Assembly (NCBI GenBank): GCA_023078685.1
Contig: JALGAS010000001.1
Location: 2,790,001 to 2,854,000 of the forward strand
DNA: 64,000 nucleotides
Direction: 5' to 3'
Origin: Neopestalotiopsis rosae
Taxonomy: Eukaryota > Ascomycota > Sordariomycetes > Amphisphaeriales > Sporocadaceae
Shown here: in pieces, positions 32,735 through 43,206 of the stretch
How the letters are laid out: each line of letters starts with the position of its first letter
Numbering within the stretch: position 1 is the stretch's first letter
Notes under the pieces: model-generated
Database searches by the model: none
Seen by the model: only the letters and a program-made list of their open reading frames with translations
What the model was told of the DNA's origin: nothing
Made by a program: the position numbers and the translations under genes

Positions 32735-35617
32735 ATGGCGGAAGCCATTGCCCTTGTAGGCCAAATTTCTAGCCTCGTCACTCTGTCACACGATCTGGTT
32801 GGTCTATGTTGTGAATTCTTTTCAACTGTCAAGGAAGCTCCCCAGGAGCTCAATGATGTGCGCCGCGAAGTCACAGAGTTTGAGAATTGCATGACTTCGC
32901 TACATTTCTTCATCAATGCGCATCCTGACCAAATTGACAAATTCATGACTCTCAGTCTACCCAATGGCACCCTAGACGCAGCTTCGTCGATCATCAAAGA
33001 ATTGGTGAACATGCTCGAGGTTGGGAAGTCCGCTCCGAGTACCGGACCTAAACGGGCCAAGCTGATGCATACCGCCATGGAGAGGATCCAGCTGGGTCTC
33101 AAGAAGACCAATGTCAAAGAGCCGCTGGAAAAGCTTCGCCGCATCCGTGACTCCATTCAATTCACCCTAACCGCTGCGATTCCTGGACCAATCTTGGAGA
33201 CAAAAAAAGACATTGGTTTCATCAAGCAGAGTATGCAAGCTCTCCAGAAAGATCAAACTGATTTCCAGGATGAGTCACGAAAGCTCGAGGCCCTGAAATG
33301 GTTCAAGGTCGACATTTCCGCAAACAGAAAAATGCATAAGGAGAGGTTGGCCCAGCAGGAAAAGAGCACATGCCACTGGTTCACTCGAAATCCAGCTTGG
33401 GAGCATTGGCTGACTCGGCGCAAGTTCATTTGGGTCACAGGATTACCCGGCACTGGCAAGACGGTGCTGGCCTCATACCTCATCGAGCAAGCAAGTCATG
33501 CATTCAATTCGAAAGGTGTTGCCTACTACTATTGTCATCATTCCAGAAATCGTGATGAAACCATGCCTCTGCTTCAACATATTGTCAAGCAGCTTATTAG
33601 CCAGATTAACTACGTACCAACCACAATCTACGACCGCCACAATCGCGCTGACAAATTAGACATGGATGACCTTCTTCTTTGTTTGCAAGAGCTCGCCCAC
33701 AGGTTCGAGACTGGCGTCCGTGTGATCATTGACGCAGTAGATGAAAGCAAGCCACGTCACAACCTCATGAGTCTGCTGCTCACTCTCGGCACCGATGAAC
33801 GCTTTCGTAAACTTTCACTCTTGGTTACAAGTAGGCCCGAGCCTGATATTGTGGAGAGGATGAGACCATATTTGGAAGCAATCCACGAGATATCCATGGC
33901 TAATCCAGGCGTGCAGCGTGACATACAAAGCTTTGTTCACTCGGAGCTGGTCAAATTGCCATGGCCTGAGACTCTCAAGGAAGATGTCGAGGCCAGCCTC
34001 GTTGGTGGCGCCAAGGGCATGTTTCGCTGGGTTGCATGCCAACTCGACCATGTACGGCGCTTGGGTCGCCGGGGTCTAGCTGGTGAGGGAGCAATTCTCA
34101 ACGCATTACGAAATCTCCCCGATGACCTCTTCCAGACATATGAGAGGATCCTCTTGGAGATACCAGAAGAGGACAAGGAATTTGCACGTACTGCTCTGGC
34201 TCTCATGTGCAGCAAGCACGGCGATATGCCTACAGCCGAACTGCTCGTTGAGGCCTGTCTCTGTCGTGTTATGAGTGAAGACATAAACAAGTACGACGTC
34301 AATCTACTCACTGAGATTTGCGGCTGTTTACTTCGCATCAGTGTCTTGCATCGACCACCGCCTTCGGTCTTCGATGATCCACCAATTGGACGCTTGCACA
34401 ATGTGAGCCTTGCCCATTATACTGTGAAAGAGTATCTGGTCCATCCGAATACGGCTACACGCTCAGCAAAGTTCTTTGCTCTGACACCGCAAGTCCTCGA
34501 GACAATTGATCTTCTCGTCGCCTTCAAGGGTCTTCAGCGTTTCGGTACCAGGCACAGTGTCAGAAACGGAAACAAGGTGAGGGTGACACGCTACGAAGAA
34601 GAGTGTCTCAGAAAAACCGAGGATGCGCTGAGAAAAAGACGCTCCGACTTTGAGAAGAATGACGAGTTATATCAAGCACTGCTTCAGTCTTTGAAGTATT
34701 TGTCGCCACACGCAAATCATCTCCGCGTGCAACGCGGGATCACTAAGGCCATGGGCGACAACTACAGTACATGGGAGAGGCTCATCAATCATCTGGAAAC
34801 ACCTCCCAGTGGACAACGATCTGAACAAGTGGTGTTGCTCCTGAATCTGGTCACCCTGAATTGGCAGCCCATGGTGGAGAAGTACCTGAAAAGCCACCCC
34901 GACTTCACCGCATTGAGCCAAATTGCCAGGGCTGCTATTTGGACGGACACATTCAAGCTACGAGCTCTGAGAGGACAGAACCAGGCTGAATTGAACCAGA
35001 ACGAGACCCTGTTGTCTTATTGTGTTCGGAAACGATTGTTATCCTTTCTTACCACTTTCATCACTCACGGTGCTTCGTTTGAAAACGAGCCTGAGGTTCT
35101 CTACTCAGCGATGTACAGTCCTGACAAGGAATTCACTCATTCTAGCACAACCTTGAAGTTTTTGAAAGCAATGCTTGACCTTGGTAGCGGTGCAAAGACT
35201 GATCCGGTTCCTCGCCAGGCTGGAGCTCGTAGCGAGAAGAACGCAATTACCACAGGCTTCGCATTCACGCCCTTGCAGGTTGCTGTCGCTCTCCAGGAAC
35301 ACGAATGGGTCGAGGTACTCCTCGAAGCCTCGGCAAAGCCAAATGCCGTAGGGTCACCTCGAGGACGAATCCCTCACGGCTATGACAGGGGAAACAATAG
35401 TCCCCTGGAATCCCTCCGACCCGTATGTGGCTTTACGCCATTGTCGATCAACAAAAGGGTCGTCCCCTCCGACAATGAAGATGTTGCCAAGAATATAGAG
35501 ATCGAGCGCCTCCTCTTGCGCTGGGGTGCCATCTTGACTCCATCTCCAGCTGCGACTCAAGCCGCCACTCAAGGCGCAAGCCAAACTGATGCAATGGAGA
35601 TCTCGGACGATGAATAG
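32735..35617 (+). CDS. NACHT-domain STAND NLR-like protein with ankyrin-like C-terminus
   Basis: Single exon, 960 residues. The N-terminal about 180 residues (AEAIALVGQISSLVTLSHDL onward, all helical) match the 'fungal N-terminal domain of STAND proteins' type, related to HeLo-like domains. The linker KWFKVDISANRKMHKERL..STCHW leads into the NACHT core: Walker A GLPGTGKT at 236-243, Walker B IIDAVDE at 331-337, and sensor-1 LVTSRPEPD at about 363-371. A winged-helix/superhelical region follows, including the YERILLEIPEED and LAHYTVKEYL motifs that are standard in this class. The C-terminal about 150 residues contain weak ankyrin-like units (TPLQVAVALQEHEWVEVLLE; TPLSINK..., IERLLLRWGA). Such proteins act as cytosolic sensors in heterokaryon incompatibility and programmed cell death. 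No partner effector gene (HET, lipase, sesA-type) is adjacent. The ligand is unknown. Confidence 0.9.
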   Translation: MAEAIALVGQISSLVTLSHDLVGLCCEFFSTVKEAPQELNDVRREVTEFENCMTSLHFFINAHPDQIDKFMTLSLPNGTLDAASSIIKELVNMLEVGKSAPSTGPKRAKLMHTAMERIQLGLKKTNVKEPLEKLRRIRDSIQFTLTAAIPGPILETKKDIGFIKQSMQALQKDQTDFQDESRKLEALKWFKVDISANRKMHKERLAQQEKSTCHWFTRNPAWEHWLTRRKFIWVTGLPGTGKTVLASYLIEQASHAFNSKGVAYYYCHHSRNRDETMPLLQHIVKQLISQINYVPTTIYDRHNRADKLDMDDLLLCLQELAHRFETGVRVIIDAVDESKPRHNLMSLLLTLGTDERFRKLSLLVTSRPEPDIVERMRPYLEAIHEISMANPGVQRDIQSFVHSELVKLPWPETLKEDVEASLVGGAKGMFRWVACQLDHVRRLGRRGLAGEGAILNALRNLPDDLFQTYERILLEIPEEDKEFARTALALMCSKHGDMPTAELLVEACLCRVMSEDINKYDVNLLTEICGCLLRISVLHRPPPSVFDDPPIGRLHNVSLAHYTVKEYLVHPNTATRSAKFFALTPQVLETIDLLVAFKGLQRFGTRHSVRNGNKVRVTRYEEECLRKTEDALRKRRSDFEKNDELYQALLQSLKYLSPHANHLRVQRGITKAMGDNYSTWERLINHLETPPSGQRSEQVVLLLNLVTLNWQPMVEKYLKSHPDFTALSQIARAAIWTDTFKLRALRGQNQAELNQNETLLSYCVRKRLLSFLTTFITHGASFENEPEVLYSAMYSPDKEFTHSSTTLKFLKAMLDLGSGAKTDPVPRQAGARSEKNAITTGFAFTPLQVAVALQEHEWVEVLLEASAKPNAVGSPRGRIPHGYDRGNNSPLESLRPVCGFTPLSINKRVVPSDNEDVAKNIEIERLLLRWGAILTPSPAATQAATQGASQTDAMEISDDE

Positions 35618-37198
35618 GACGTGAGTTGTAGTAGTGTTTCCTCTTCTTTCAGAACGTGGAGCTATGTATGGGTTAATCGGGAGTTCAGCCAGGCGACGCG
35701 CGTTCCATGAGGAATTGAGGAGCTCAGAATTTGTGTAACTGTACTTTGATCTCGAACTTCATAAAATGCTGAGACGGTTGTGTTCGAACACAGTCCGCGT
35801 TCTGGTAGAAACGGGTAGTCATCATATAGGGCAACCTCATGGTTGATGTGATGTCAGCCATAATGAGGACTACATAGTTCATATGATCTTTCAAAGAATC
35901 TCTCCTCTGAATTTTACCTGACCTGCACATTGACATGCGTAATACCACTTGTATAAAACAGACATCATTGAATACTGACAAACTGCCTACTCAAGGACAC
36001 CTTGTGACTTGATCATACGAGGACCGACTTCGGCGAAGACGTACGATATATGCATTGGCAAGCCTCGCCGTAATGCGTCTTCCTCCCCTTTCGTCACCTT
36101 TGCCAAACTATAAATCCTCACCTTTCCACCTTGATCACCCGAGAGCCACCTACACAAACAGGTACCCTTTATAAAGCAAAATAAAGCGTGTCCTTATAAC
36201 CTCCCACGAACCACAGGTCACAGTGGTGTAGTGGTTCCGTTCCGATCCTAGAAATCTAGTATCTTTAACTCTCTCTCTCTGGCTGGGTCCGCCCTCCCCC
36301 AGTCTTTTTGTTCGATTCTCGTGTATGTCTCTATTTCTTTTTTTGCCATCGCCTACTTCTTGCCATTCGGGGCTAGTCAGCCGTGGATAAAATCATTGAT
36401 GGAGTGACGACTCAGAATAGCCAAATACTGCCACTCCTTGATCATAACGAGTAGCTTGAACGAGTTTCCTTACCTCTTGGGTCGTTGTTCGTACACTGGA
36501 GCAAAACATACCAAGACAAACAGATAGGAAGCAGATGCGTCTTCGTAGTCTTGAACATTCGGATTCAAACATTACTTAGATGCCTGTTTGGACAGCTGAG
36601 TACGGCAACAAGGAGTCTGACAGAAATTACAACCAAACGATGGAGACTGTAGATTATTTCCACTGGATCAACAGTGCAAAGAAAAATATGAATAATATAT
36701 TACGTTTCTTGCCCAGATTCTGAGTGCTTGCATAGGCCTGACCCATGTATCTGATAGCACTGTTACACTATGCCCCGTTTGGACGTCTTGGTACCCTGAG
36801 TGGGTCGCTGTGGCCTGTGCTCTCACGGCAATTCAATGTGTGCCTTCCGCGCTAGCGGTGTCTATCTTCTTTAATGCTCAAACATAAGGGTCGTTAATCT
36901 GAAGCTCAGTCAATCAATTACTCAACGACACTGCATATCATCACATTGCACAACCAACACAGAATCAGCCAGGATACAATTTCCCTGAAGATACGACGCG
37001 TCACTTTGCCCGCTGCAAGGGAAAATACTCTTGATATTCACAGAGGAGTATTGATGCCTTGGTCAGGGAACGCGTTGGGCGACATCACTTTCTGAGCTGT
37101 CGAATTCGGCATTTACCTGGATGTTGGTCTGGTTTTGGCTCAGTCAGCTCTTTCCAACCGCCAGATTGTAACAACCTACAATCCACCGCCAGCCAAAT
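35618..37198. other. intergenic stretch, 1.6 kb
   Basis: Between the NLR and F-box genes no protein gene is seen. The stretch contains the tRNA-like relic at 36216-36344. ORFs at 35724-35981 and 37059-37373 have no motif; the latter overlaps the F-box start in another frame. Confidence 0.55.
36216..36344 (+). other. tRNA-like Pol III promoter relic (boxes A and B plus T-run)
   Basis: TGGTGTAGTGGT at 36224-36235 matches box A of tRNA-Gln/Glu/Val genes, and GTTCGATTCTC at 36310-36320 matches box B. A T7 run at 36338-36344 could terminate Pol III. The 5' end GGTCACA resembles a tRNA acceptor strand, but no complementary 3' strand follows, the T-stem does not pair, and the A-to-B spacing of 86 is too long without an intron. 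Between the boxes, GATCCTAG and CTAGTATC form an imperfect hairpin. This is best read as a tRNA pseudogene or tRNA-derived SINE head. It is not a functional tRNA. Confidence 0.35.
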
Positions 37199-38872
37199 AT
37201 GGAAAACCTCTCAGCAGAACTTCTGCACGATGTTTGTGCGTGCCTCAAAATTGAAGATGTCCTGGCCTTTCGTCTCGTCTGCAAGGTCTTTGCTGATGTG
37301 GGCGCCGCATACATGCTGCCCGAGGTTTCATTTTACATGCTCGAGGCCGAGTTTGCCCGCCTCAGGGCCATAGCAGACCACCCCATCATCTCCAAGCACG
37401 TCCGGTCCTTGACCTATTACGCAGAAGTTTTGGATGCTGAAAAGATCACATTTCCCGCCTACGTCCGTGAGCACACCCGCGAACAAGCTTCGGCCCGGAC
37501 TTGGAATGGTTTCTTCAAAGCAACCCCAAAGCTTGATAGCGCCGATCTCCCACTGCTGCGCAGCAACTACCAGGCGTACGAGCGCACAATGAGACTCCAA
37601 CAGGACATTATTGAAAATGCCCACGACGTGACTTGTCTCAAAGAGGTCATTCCCAAATTCACAAGCCTGCGGCAAGCGACCATGTCGTCGACAGGATGCT
37701 TCTATGACGAGAAGGCAAGATGGAGAGTGTGGGATGAAGCAAGACCACTCCATCTTCGCAAGGTTCGCAAGTCGCCCTTTGAAAATGCGCCATGCTCGGC
37801 GGGCAACCCGCTCGAGCCCGAGGGGAAAAGACATACAAATGGTCTGATTGCAGGCCTGGTCGCGACCAAGGTCCAGCTCGAAGGCTTCAGGGCGGGCGTT
37901 CTAGATTGGAAGTATTTCAAAGACTTTCTCGAAATTCCCGATGGACTTTCGCATACGTTCAAGTACTTGAAGCGGCTTGAGCTTTTCCTGGATAGCGACC
38001 CCGGACAAGACGCCCGGGGCATACTACGCTGTCGCAAGGCTTTGAAGACTGGTATTCTCAAGCAAATCATCAAGCCACTGCAACAACTCGAAGTGTTAAT
38101 GGTGAACATATACCCGGTAGAATGGACCGCGGACGAATGGCCGGCTCATCTCGGGGACATCATTGCACCTGGGCACACCTGGCCCGCGCTCCGCGTACTG
38201 TCGCTTGGCGGTATCAAGACAACTCGACACGACTTGATCAAGTTTCTAGATTTACACAAGGACTCGCTTAGCAAAATGTGTCTACGTGATGTAGGACTGG
38301 GCGAAACATCGTGGTGGAAATTCCTACCAGACGTACGGAACAAGCTCAAATTGTCCGACGTTTGCATTTGCGGCGACATTATCGGAAAGTCCGAGGACGA
38401 TGCAGATAATGTACCCGATGAATTCTGGGATCTTGCCACGGAAGAGGAATACCCCCATCATAAGCAGCGCTCGTCGATCAATGCGTATTGTCGCGGGCCG
38501 AATCATTATCCAGACGACGTACCGCTGACAAGGGAAGTTGTCCGCGAGCACTACGACGAGTACATCAATGACCCAGAGGCATCATGTGACGAAGACGAAG
38601 ACGACGACTACGATGACGACGATGAAGTATACTTTGACGGCTCCTTTCCAGACTTTCTCGACTTTTACGGCGAGGACGACTTTCTCGGCGGCTTTGATGA
38701 TGAGGAAGACATGGACTTGGTCTCACAAATGCTATTTGCAGGCGCTAGTGGATCAATGTTTGGCTTTCCAGGGCCTGTGGGCTTTGGCGAAGACGATGAG
38801 GAAGGGGAGGAAGGAGAAGAAGATGACGCGGATGATGATGAAATTCCTGATCTCATTGATCCCGACTTTTAG
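37199..38872 (+). CDS. F-box protein with long acidic C-terminal tail
   Basis: Single exon, 557 residues. Residues 1-40 form an F-box (MENLSAELLHDVCACL...EDVLAFRLVCKVFADVGA), which binds Skp1 in SCF ubiquitin ligases. The middle part has leucine-rich helical segments (LKYLKRLELFLDSDP, LQQLEVLMVNIYP, WPALRVLSLGGIKT) resembling degenerate leucine-rich repeats, the usual substrate-binding arm. From about residue 455 the protein becomes strongly acidic, with two Asp/Glu runs separated by a Phe/Gly-rich patch (about 480-515) and a C-terminal EIPDLIDPDF. The acidic tail is unusual in length but occurs in several fungal F-box families. The substrate is unknown. A possible alternative is a non-SCF F-box protein. 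Confidence 0.82.
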   Translation: MENLSAELLHDVCACLKIEDVLAFRLVCKVFADVGAAYMLPEVSFYMLEAEFARLRAIADHPIISKHVRSLTYYAEVLDAEKITFPAYVREHTREQASARTWNGFFKATPKLDSADLPLLRSNYQAYERTMRLQQDIIENAHDVTCLKEVIPKFTSLRQATMSSTGCFYDEKARWRVWDEARPLHLRKVRKSPFENAPCSAGNPLEPEGKRHTNGLIAGLVATKVQLEGFRAGVLDWKYFKDFLEIPDGLSHTFKYLKRLELFLDSDPGQDARGILRCRKALKTGILKQIIKPLQQLEVLMVNIYPVEWTADEWPAHLGDIIAPGHTWPALRVLSLGGIKTTRHDLIKFLDLHKDSLSKMCLRDVGLGETSWWKFLPDVRNKLKLSDVCICGDIIGKSEDDADNVPDEFWDLATEEEYPHHKQRSSINAYCRGPNHYPDDVPLTREVVREHYDEYINDPEASCDEDEDDDYDDDDEVYFDGSFPDFLDFYGEDDFLGGFDDEEDMDLVSQMLFAGASGSMFGFPGPVGFGEDDEEGEEGEEDDADDDEIPDLIDPDF

Positions 38873-39206
38873 GATAGACAGCCTCGCATTTGAGCACGGT
38901 AGATCTCTTCCGGGTGAGACCGCAGGATTGAAATGTTCATGACTGGAATTTCTGTCTCGAAATTCACTCGAAGCTCAAGCCTGATGCATTCATGAGTGGT
39001 TCACATGTTACGTTCCAGGGATATCAAGCGAGCGTATTTGCGATTTGCCCAATAGAACGTAAGAGTCCATGTGCCTGAGGACATTTAAAAATAAACAAAT
39101 CATGATTTGTGCAGGTTCTGTTGAATGTATACCCTTGAATACCATCGCAATCTAATGCCCAGGTGCAAATGACACCTTGAGTTTAACCACAACCACTTAT
39201 CACTCA
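38873..39206. other. convergent 3' region
   Basis: The 334 bp separate the ends of the F-box (plus) and lactonohydrolase (minus) genes. AATAAACAAATCATGA-type sequence near 39090-39105 could serve 3'-end formation on the plus strand. Nothing else is seen. Confidence 0.5.
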
Positions 39207-40625
39207 TTAAAATTGCACCCTCCAAAGCCTCTGGCCGGCACCAATAAACAATTCTCCCCTATTTCCAAAACATAGACAGGAGCAGCCCCCAAATATCTCG
39301 ATAAGGCCCAGTGGCACGCCACCAGGACTCCATATTTCAACGCCGTCGCCACAGGCAACAAAAACGTTTCCATCAACATCACACTGCATGTCGGCCGCTA
39401 CGCCCTCAAAGGGCACGGCGAAAACACGCTTGTTGCCGAGAAAAGGTTGCCCATGCCGTATGATGACGTCGAATGCATATATTGTGGGCGCGCTGCTTGT
39501 CAAGTATCAGTATAAATCGACACAGGAGGAATATCGAATCTCCCCTAGCACAAAGCGGGAGAACTAACCTGTTTACAAATGCTTCCTCGCCCTCCTTGGT
39601 CATCTTGACATCTGAAATATACGCCGTGGTCCCGTCCCGCGAAAAGGCGATTGCGCCCGGCTTGGCGAACCCATCCGCCACTACTCTCGTCGACCCATCC
39701 CGGTTGTCGTGCCGATACACCAGACTCGGACTCGACCGCCGGTGCGCTGCTGCGGCCCCTCCATTCAAGGCGCCGCTCATTTGGATCCCCGAGCCGTCGT
39801 CATCGTCGGCGTCCGTAGTGAACCACAGACTGTCGTCGGCGGGGGACTTGGCCACGCGCTGTGGCGAACTAAACGGACGACCACCGTACCGCGACACCAC
39901 CTGCGGCGGTTTCTTTGAGCGCGGCATGTAGACCAGGCCGCCTCCGTTCTCGCCACCACCGCTGCCACCGTTTCCGTTTCCACTTCCCGAAGGCGAGGTC
40001 TTGGCGCAGTACACGACGCCGTCCTCGTAGGCGCACGCGCCCGCCGGGTTGGGCATGGAGGGCGGGGCGCGCATCTTTTGCCAGACGGCGGCCGTGACCT
40101 CCGGGGACGGGTTGTCCACGGTGGCGGGGGCGCGGGTGAGGGCGACGCGCGATATCAAGACCTGGGGCAGCTTGGCCGCGGAGCCCGGCTGCAGCAGCGA
40201 CGAGGTGAGGTACAGCTCGTCGTGCGCGGGCAGGTGCACGCAGGCGTTGGCGAAGAAGGGGTTCCGCGATGTTGTGTGCGAAGTCAACAGCAAGCTGTAG
40301 CGCGGCGGTTCTGGACCTAGGATGTTGGTGAAGGCGTCTTGGTAGCGCAGTATGCGGAGGGCGCCGGGATCTTCGGCATCTTCTTGTCTGACGCGGAAAA
40401 GTGTTAGAATGTGCGGACAGGCAGCAGGCCGTAAGCTCTCAGTAATGGTAGAATACTGACGACGATGGCAATGCCTGGAGGAGGTCGATATCCTAGAGAT
40501 TGATCAGCAAGGTTTCTGAATATGGTGGCATTCTCGTGGGAGAGAATTAGGGGTCTTCCAATTACCACAATATCTATCGGAAAATGCTGAATGTCCTCAT
40601 TTCGGACGGATCTGATGGAAGTCAT
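39207..40625 (-). CDS. SMP-30/gluconolactonase-like lactonohydrolase (beta-propeller)
   Basis: Four exons on the minus strand (40625-40566, 40492-40461, 40387-39569, 39492-39207) join to 398 residues. The second exon is only 32 nt. The frame of the first three exons was fixed by phase alone: the joined sequence reads ...DIDLLQALPSSQEDAE... and enters the family's ILGPEPPRYSLLL segment in frame. Family sequence follows: FFANACVHLPAHDELYLTSS, NPAGACAYEDGVVYCA, PFSSPQRVAKSPADDSLWFTTD, FAKPGAIAFSRDGTTAYISDV, and DVDGNVFVACGDGVEIWSPGG. Repeated D..LW/VY/AYI blades are those of a six-bladed calcium-dependent propeller. A Gly/Asn/Ser-rich insertion (SGSGNGNGGSGGGENGGG) interrupts one blade. No signal peptide is seen. 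The family hydrolyses aldonate and aromatic lactones. The first exon start is the least certain part. Confidence 0.78.
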
Positions 40626-42211
40626 GATTGTATATCATGCCAGGAAGCCACGCCCTGCAGCAACGAACTCGTTCGATCCAGCTAGCGATTCAATATTAGT
40701 TGCCCAGAGCAGTCGGTATGTTGTTTACTGAAGTAAATGTTTGGTGTCATGAGGGTTTCGTCTTTGAGCAAGGTTTCTTTTTTCTTGAGGGCGGAGCTGA
40801 CGTACGGACTTATTATGTTGCTCAGAGATGACGAAAGACCAGGAATTCCTCCAGGATTTAGAGGTCTTGTTATCTGCTGTGAACCCATAAGCAAGCAAGC
40901 CACGCAGGTAGACGATGGTACCGTGTAGATTGGAGCTTGTGCACTTTTCCAGCACTGTGTAATACACATCCTCCGTCTTGTGCAGATACACAAGTAATTG
41001 CATCGCCACAAGCATCAGCCAAATGTCTTACGCTTTCAAGACTATAAGCGGAACTATTACACGGCCACCTGAGACTAATCGTGTGAGTTTTCCAGTCTGG
41101 TTTCCGAAGTCCATTGCAGCGTAAAGACATTCGGTCCAAGTTATAGCCGTAGATATGCGGGTTCGTATGAACCTGCATGATAGAATATTTTCGATCCGAC
41201 AATTAGAGCTAGCTTTATTTCCTTACTTGTACCTTTGACCTAGCTGTGGGACTAGCTGTTGGTCGATTATTTTACCAAGCAGTTGCCGCGGTCATGCAGC
41301 CCGCAGAGTATGCTGTCATCAAGCTTCGCAACTTCTTCGACTCGAGGGAACGGTGATAACCATAATAATATGATATGGCAAACGCGATCGTGGTACATGT
41401 CTTCTTTGTCATCTGGTGATTAGTGCGCATGGACTAATGCTTATAGCAGACCAGATTTTGCGGTTTGCCATTTGGTGGTGGTGGTGGCGGCGTATTGCCT
41501 TCTTGTTGTCATTTTTTCCTCCTCCTTCTGTCGTCATATGTTTTATTGTTAAGAGTGAAATTTTCAGAGAGGCGACCCCGATATCTTTGACAATGGCTTG
41601 GGTGAATGGGGACTTAAGCTGTGCGATCCCTTCATGAAAAGATGATGGATTGTGATCTCAGATTCTAGTAAGGTAAAAGTGTAGTCAAGCCGCAAAGATA
41701 TTTTCTGTTTACTATCTCAATTGAGAAGTTCTTATTGGATTTCAAACCGGGCTTCTTATGCCATACACGTTTAACGAGCTTTACGACTAAGAAAAGATGA
41801 ATGAAAAGAAACTCGGCCTCAAGTACTCCGTAAATGACCAATATACGTGCAGAGTTCTTGGAGTTTCCCTGCTATCTTGAGCAGAGTCTATGGGACTCGG
41901 TGCGCCCATCGAGATTGTCCCAATATATATTTATACGGCTGCGTATGGTGGCAGCTGACCTAGATCATGTATTTGGGGCTGTGCGATAGAGACTGCTCCG
42001 CCACTTGACGTGGCTGGGACCGGGATGATTTGTGACCAATAGCATGTGAATGCTTGAGCAATTGGGCAATTGGGCATTATGCAAGGCAGAGCCGAGCATT
42101 TAGAAGAAGCAAATAGCGCTCGAGAGTTGAAACAGAACCTATTTTCTCAATATGAAAACCCCTTAGGTAGCCACAAACACAGGCTGCGCAAGGTCGCAGA
42201 ATCCGTCCTCG
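40626..42211. other. intergenic stretch, 1.6 kb
   Basis: No gene is recognised. ORFs on the minus strand at 40682-41202 overlap in different frames and lack motifs. A short GGTGGTGGTGGCGGCG microsatellite lies at 41474-41490. The last 150 bp before 42212 are open in another frame (42070-42405) that is judged a shadow. Confidence 0.5.
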
Positions 42212-43206
42212 ATGGCTTCAAATCAAGCTCAGAGCTCGATCGAGTTGGAGCATTTCAGAGAGATTCCGTGTCACGCAAACCTTACGCCGACCTCACAGTC
42301 ACAGGCCACACAAGATATTACTCAGGCGGCGGTGCCTGGGGCTTCATCGCCCAACCAAGCCGATCAGACATCCCCACAACCTATCGCTACGTTGCTATCG
42401 ACTGAAGCATTGGCCTCAACGATTAAATGGTCACAAATCCCCTCCACAATCAATACGATAGCAGCGTGCATGACCATCATCAGTCTTCCGCTGACGATTC
42501 TTGGTTTTCAAGCGACTCTGGAATCTCTGAGGGTATCGTGGTGGACGCAGTCAAAAGATGTCTTTGAGTGGTGCATCAATGTAAGGAGAAACGCCAACAA
42601 TAAGATTCCCACAAGCTTACATGGACTTAGAATGATTTTGATTATCCAGGATGTGAGGTTTTCAGAAACAAATCGCTGCCGATACCAAGCGGTTCATCAC
42701 TGTTCAGCCGGAGTGGGAATTTATACGACCACGAAAACCTACGAAGCTCTCCAGCGCAACAGCTGGACTGGGTTCATTCAAATGTTAACTCGACCGTGTT
42801 CCTTGGCATCTATCTTGGTTTGCTGATCCTCCAATCGGCTATCTTGTGGTGTGACTCCATTCTCATAATCCGACCAGTTCGCGGCGTTCTCAAGACTGCG
42901 TCGACAGAGCACAGCGCGGACTATCAAGAACTAGAAGAGGTCATAGTGCTATCCGACTCGACAAGAGCTTTCAGCAACTCTACTTCAAGAAGTTCTGGTG
43001 ATGCACAATATGCGCGCCGTCGAAACGGACCATCATCCCGTAAACAAAAACGTGCCAGATCACCAAATATCGTTCCAGTCTTCGTTCGGAATCCTCATCC
43101 TGGTGGGGGTGTGTACGTCACTACGAGAGACCTCGCACAGCAGCCACCAGACGGTACATTCTCGGGTCAGAATTCAGATGGGTTTAGCTTCACTATACAA
43201 GATTGA
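42212..43206 (+). CDS. orphan two-transmembrane-helix protein
   Basis: Two exons (42212-42580 and 42631-43206) join in phase to 314 residues. The 50-nt intron has GTAAGG donor and ACTTAG acceptor; it joins two frames that are otherwise separate open frames, and the second is closed by a TAG exactly at the acceptor, which supports the splice. Layout: a Ser/Thr/Gln-rich N-terminus of about 75 residues, helix 1 (INTIAACMTIISLPLTILGF, about 92-112), a soluble loop of about 85 residues with DFDYPGCEVF and LYDHENLRSS, helix 2 (FLGIYLGLLILQSAILWCDS, about 188-208), and a Ser/Arg-rich basic tail with RRRNGPSSRKQKRARS ending SFTIQD. The two helices have matching lengths and suggest a hairpin or loop topology with the tail and the N-terminus on the same side. 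I do not recognise the family. No close neighbour hints at function. Confidence 0.65.

Noticed and set aside
36216..36344. Functional intron-containing tRNA gene
   Set aside because: Acceptor and T-stems do not pair and no anticodon arm can be drawn.
42070..42405. 111-codon plus-strand frame overlapping the start of the orphan membrane protein
   Set aside because: Different frame; the spliced model from 42212 explains the region with hydrophobic helices and phase-consistent exons.
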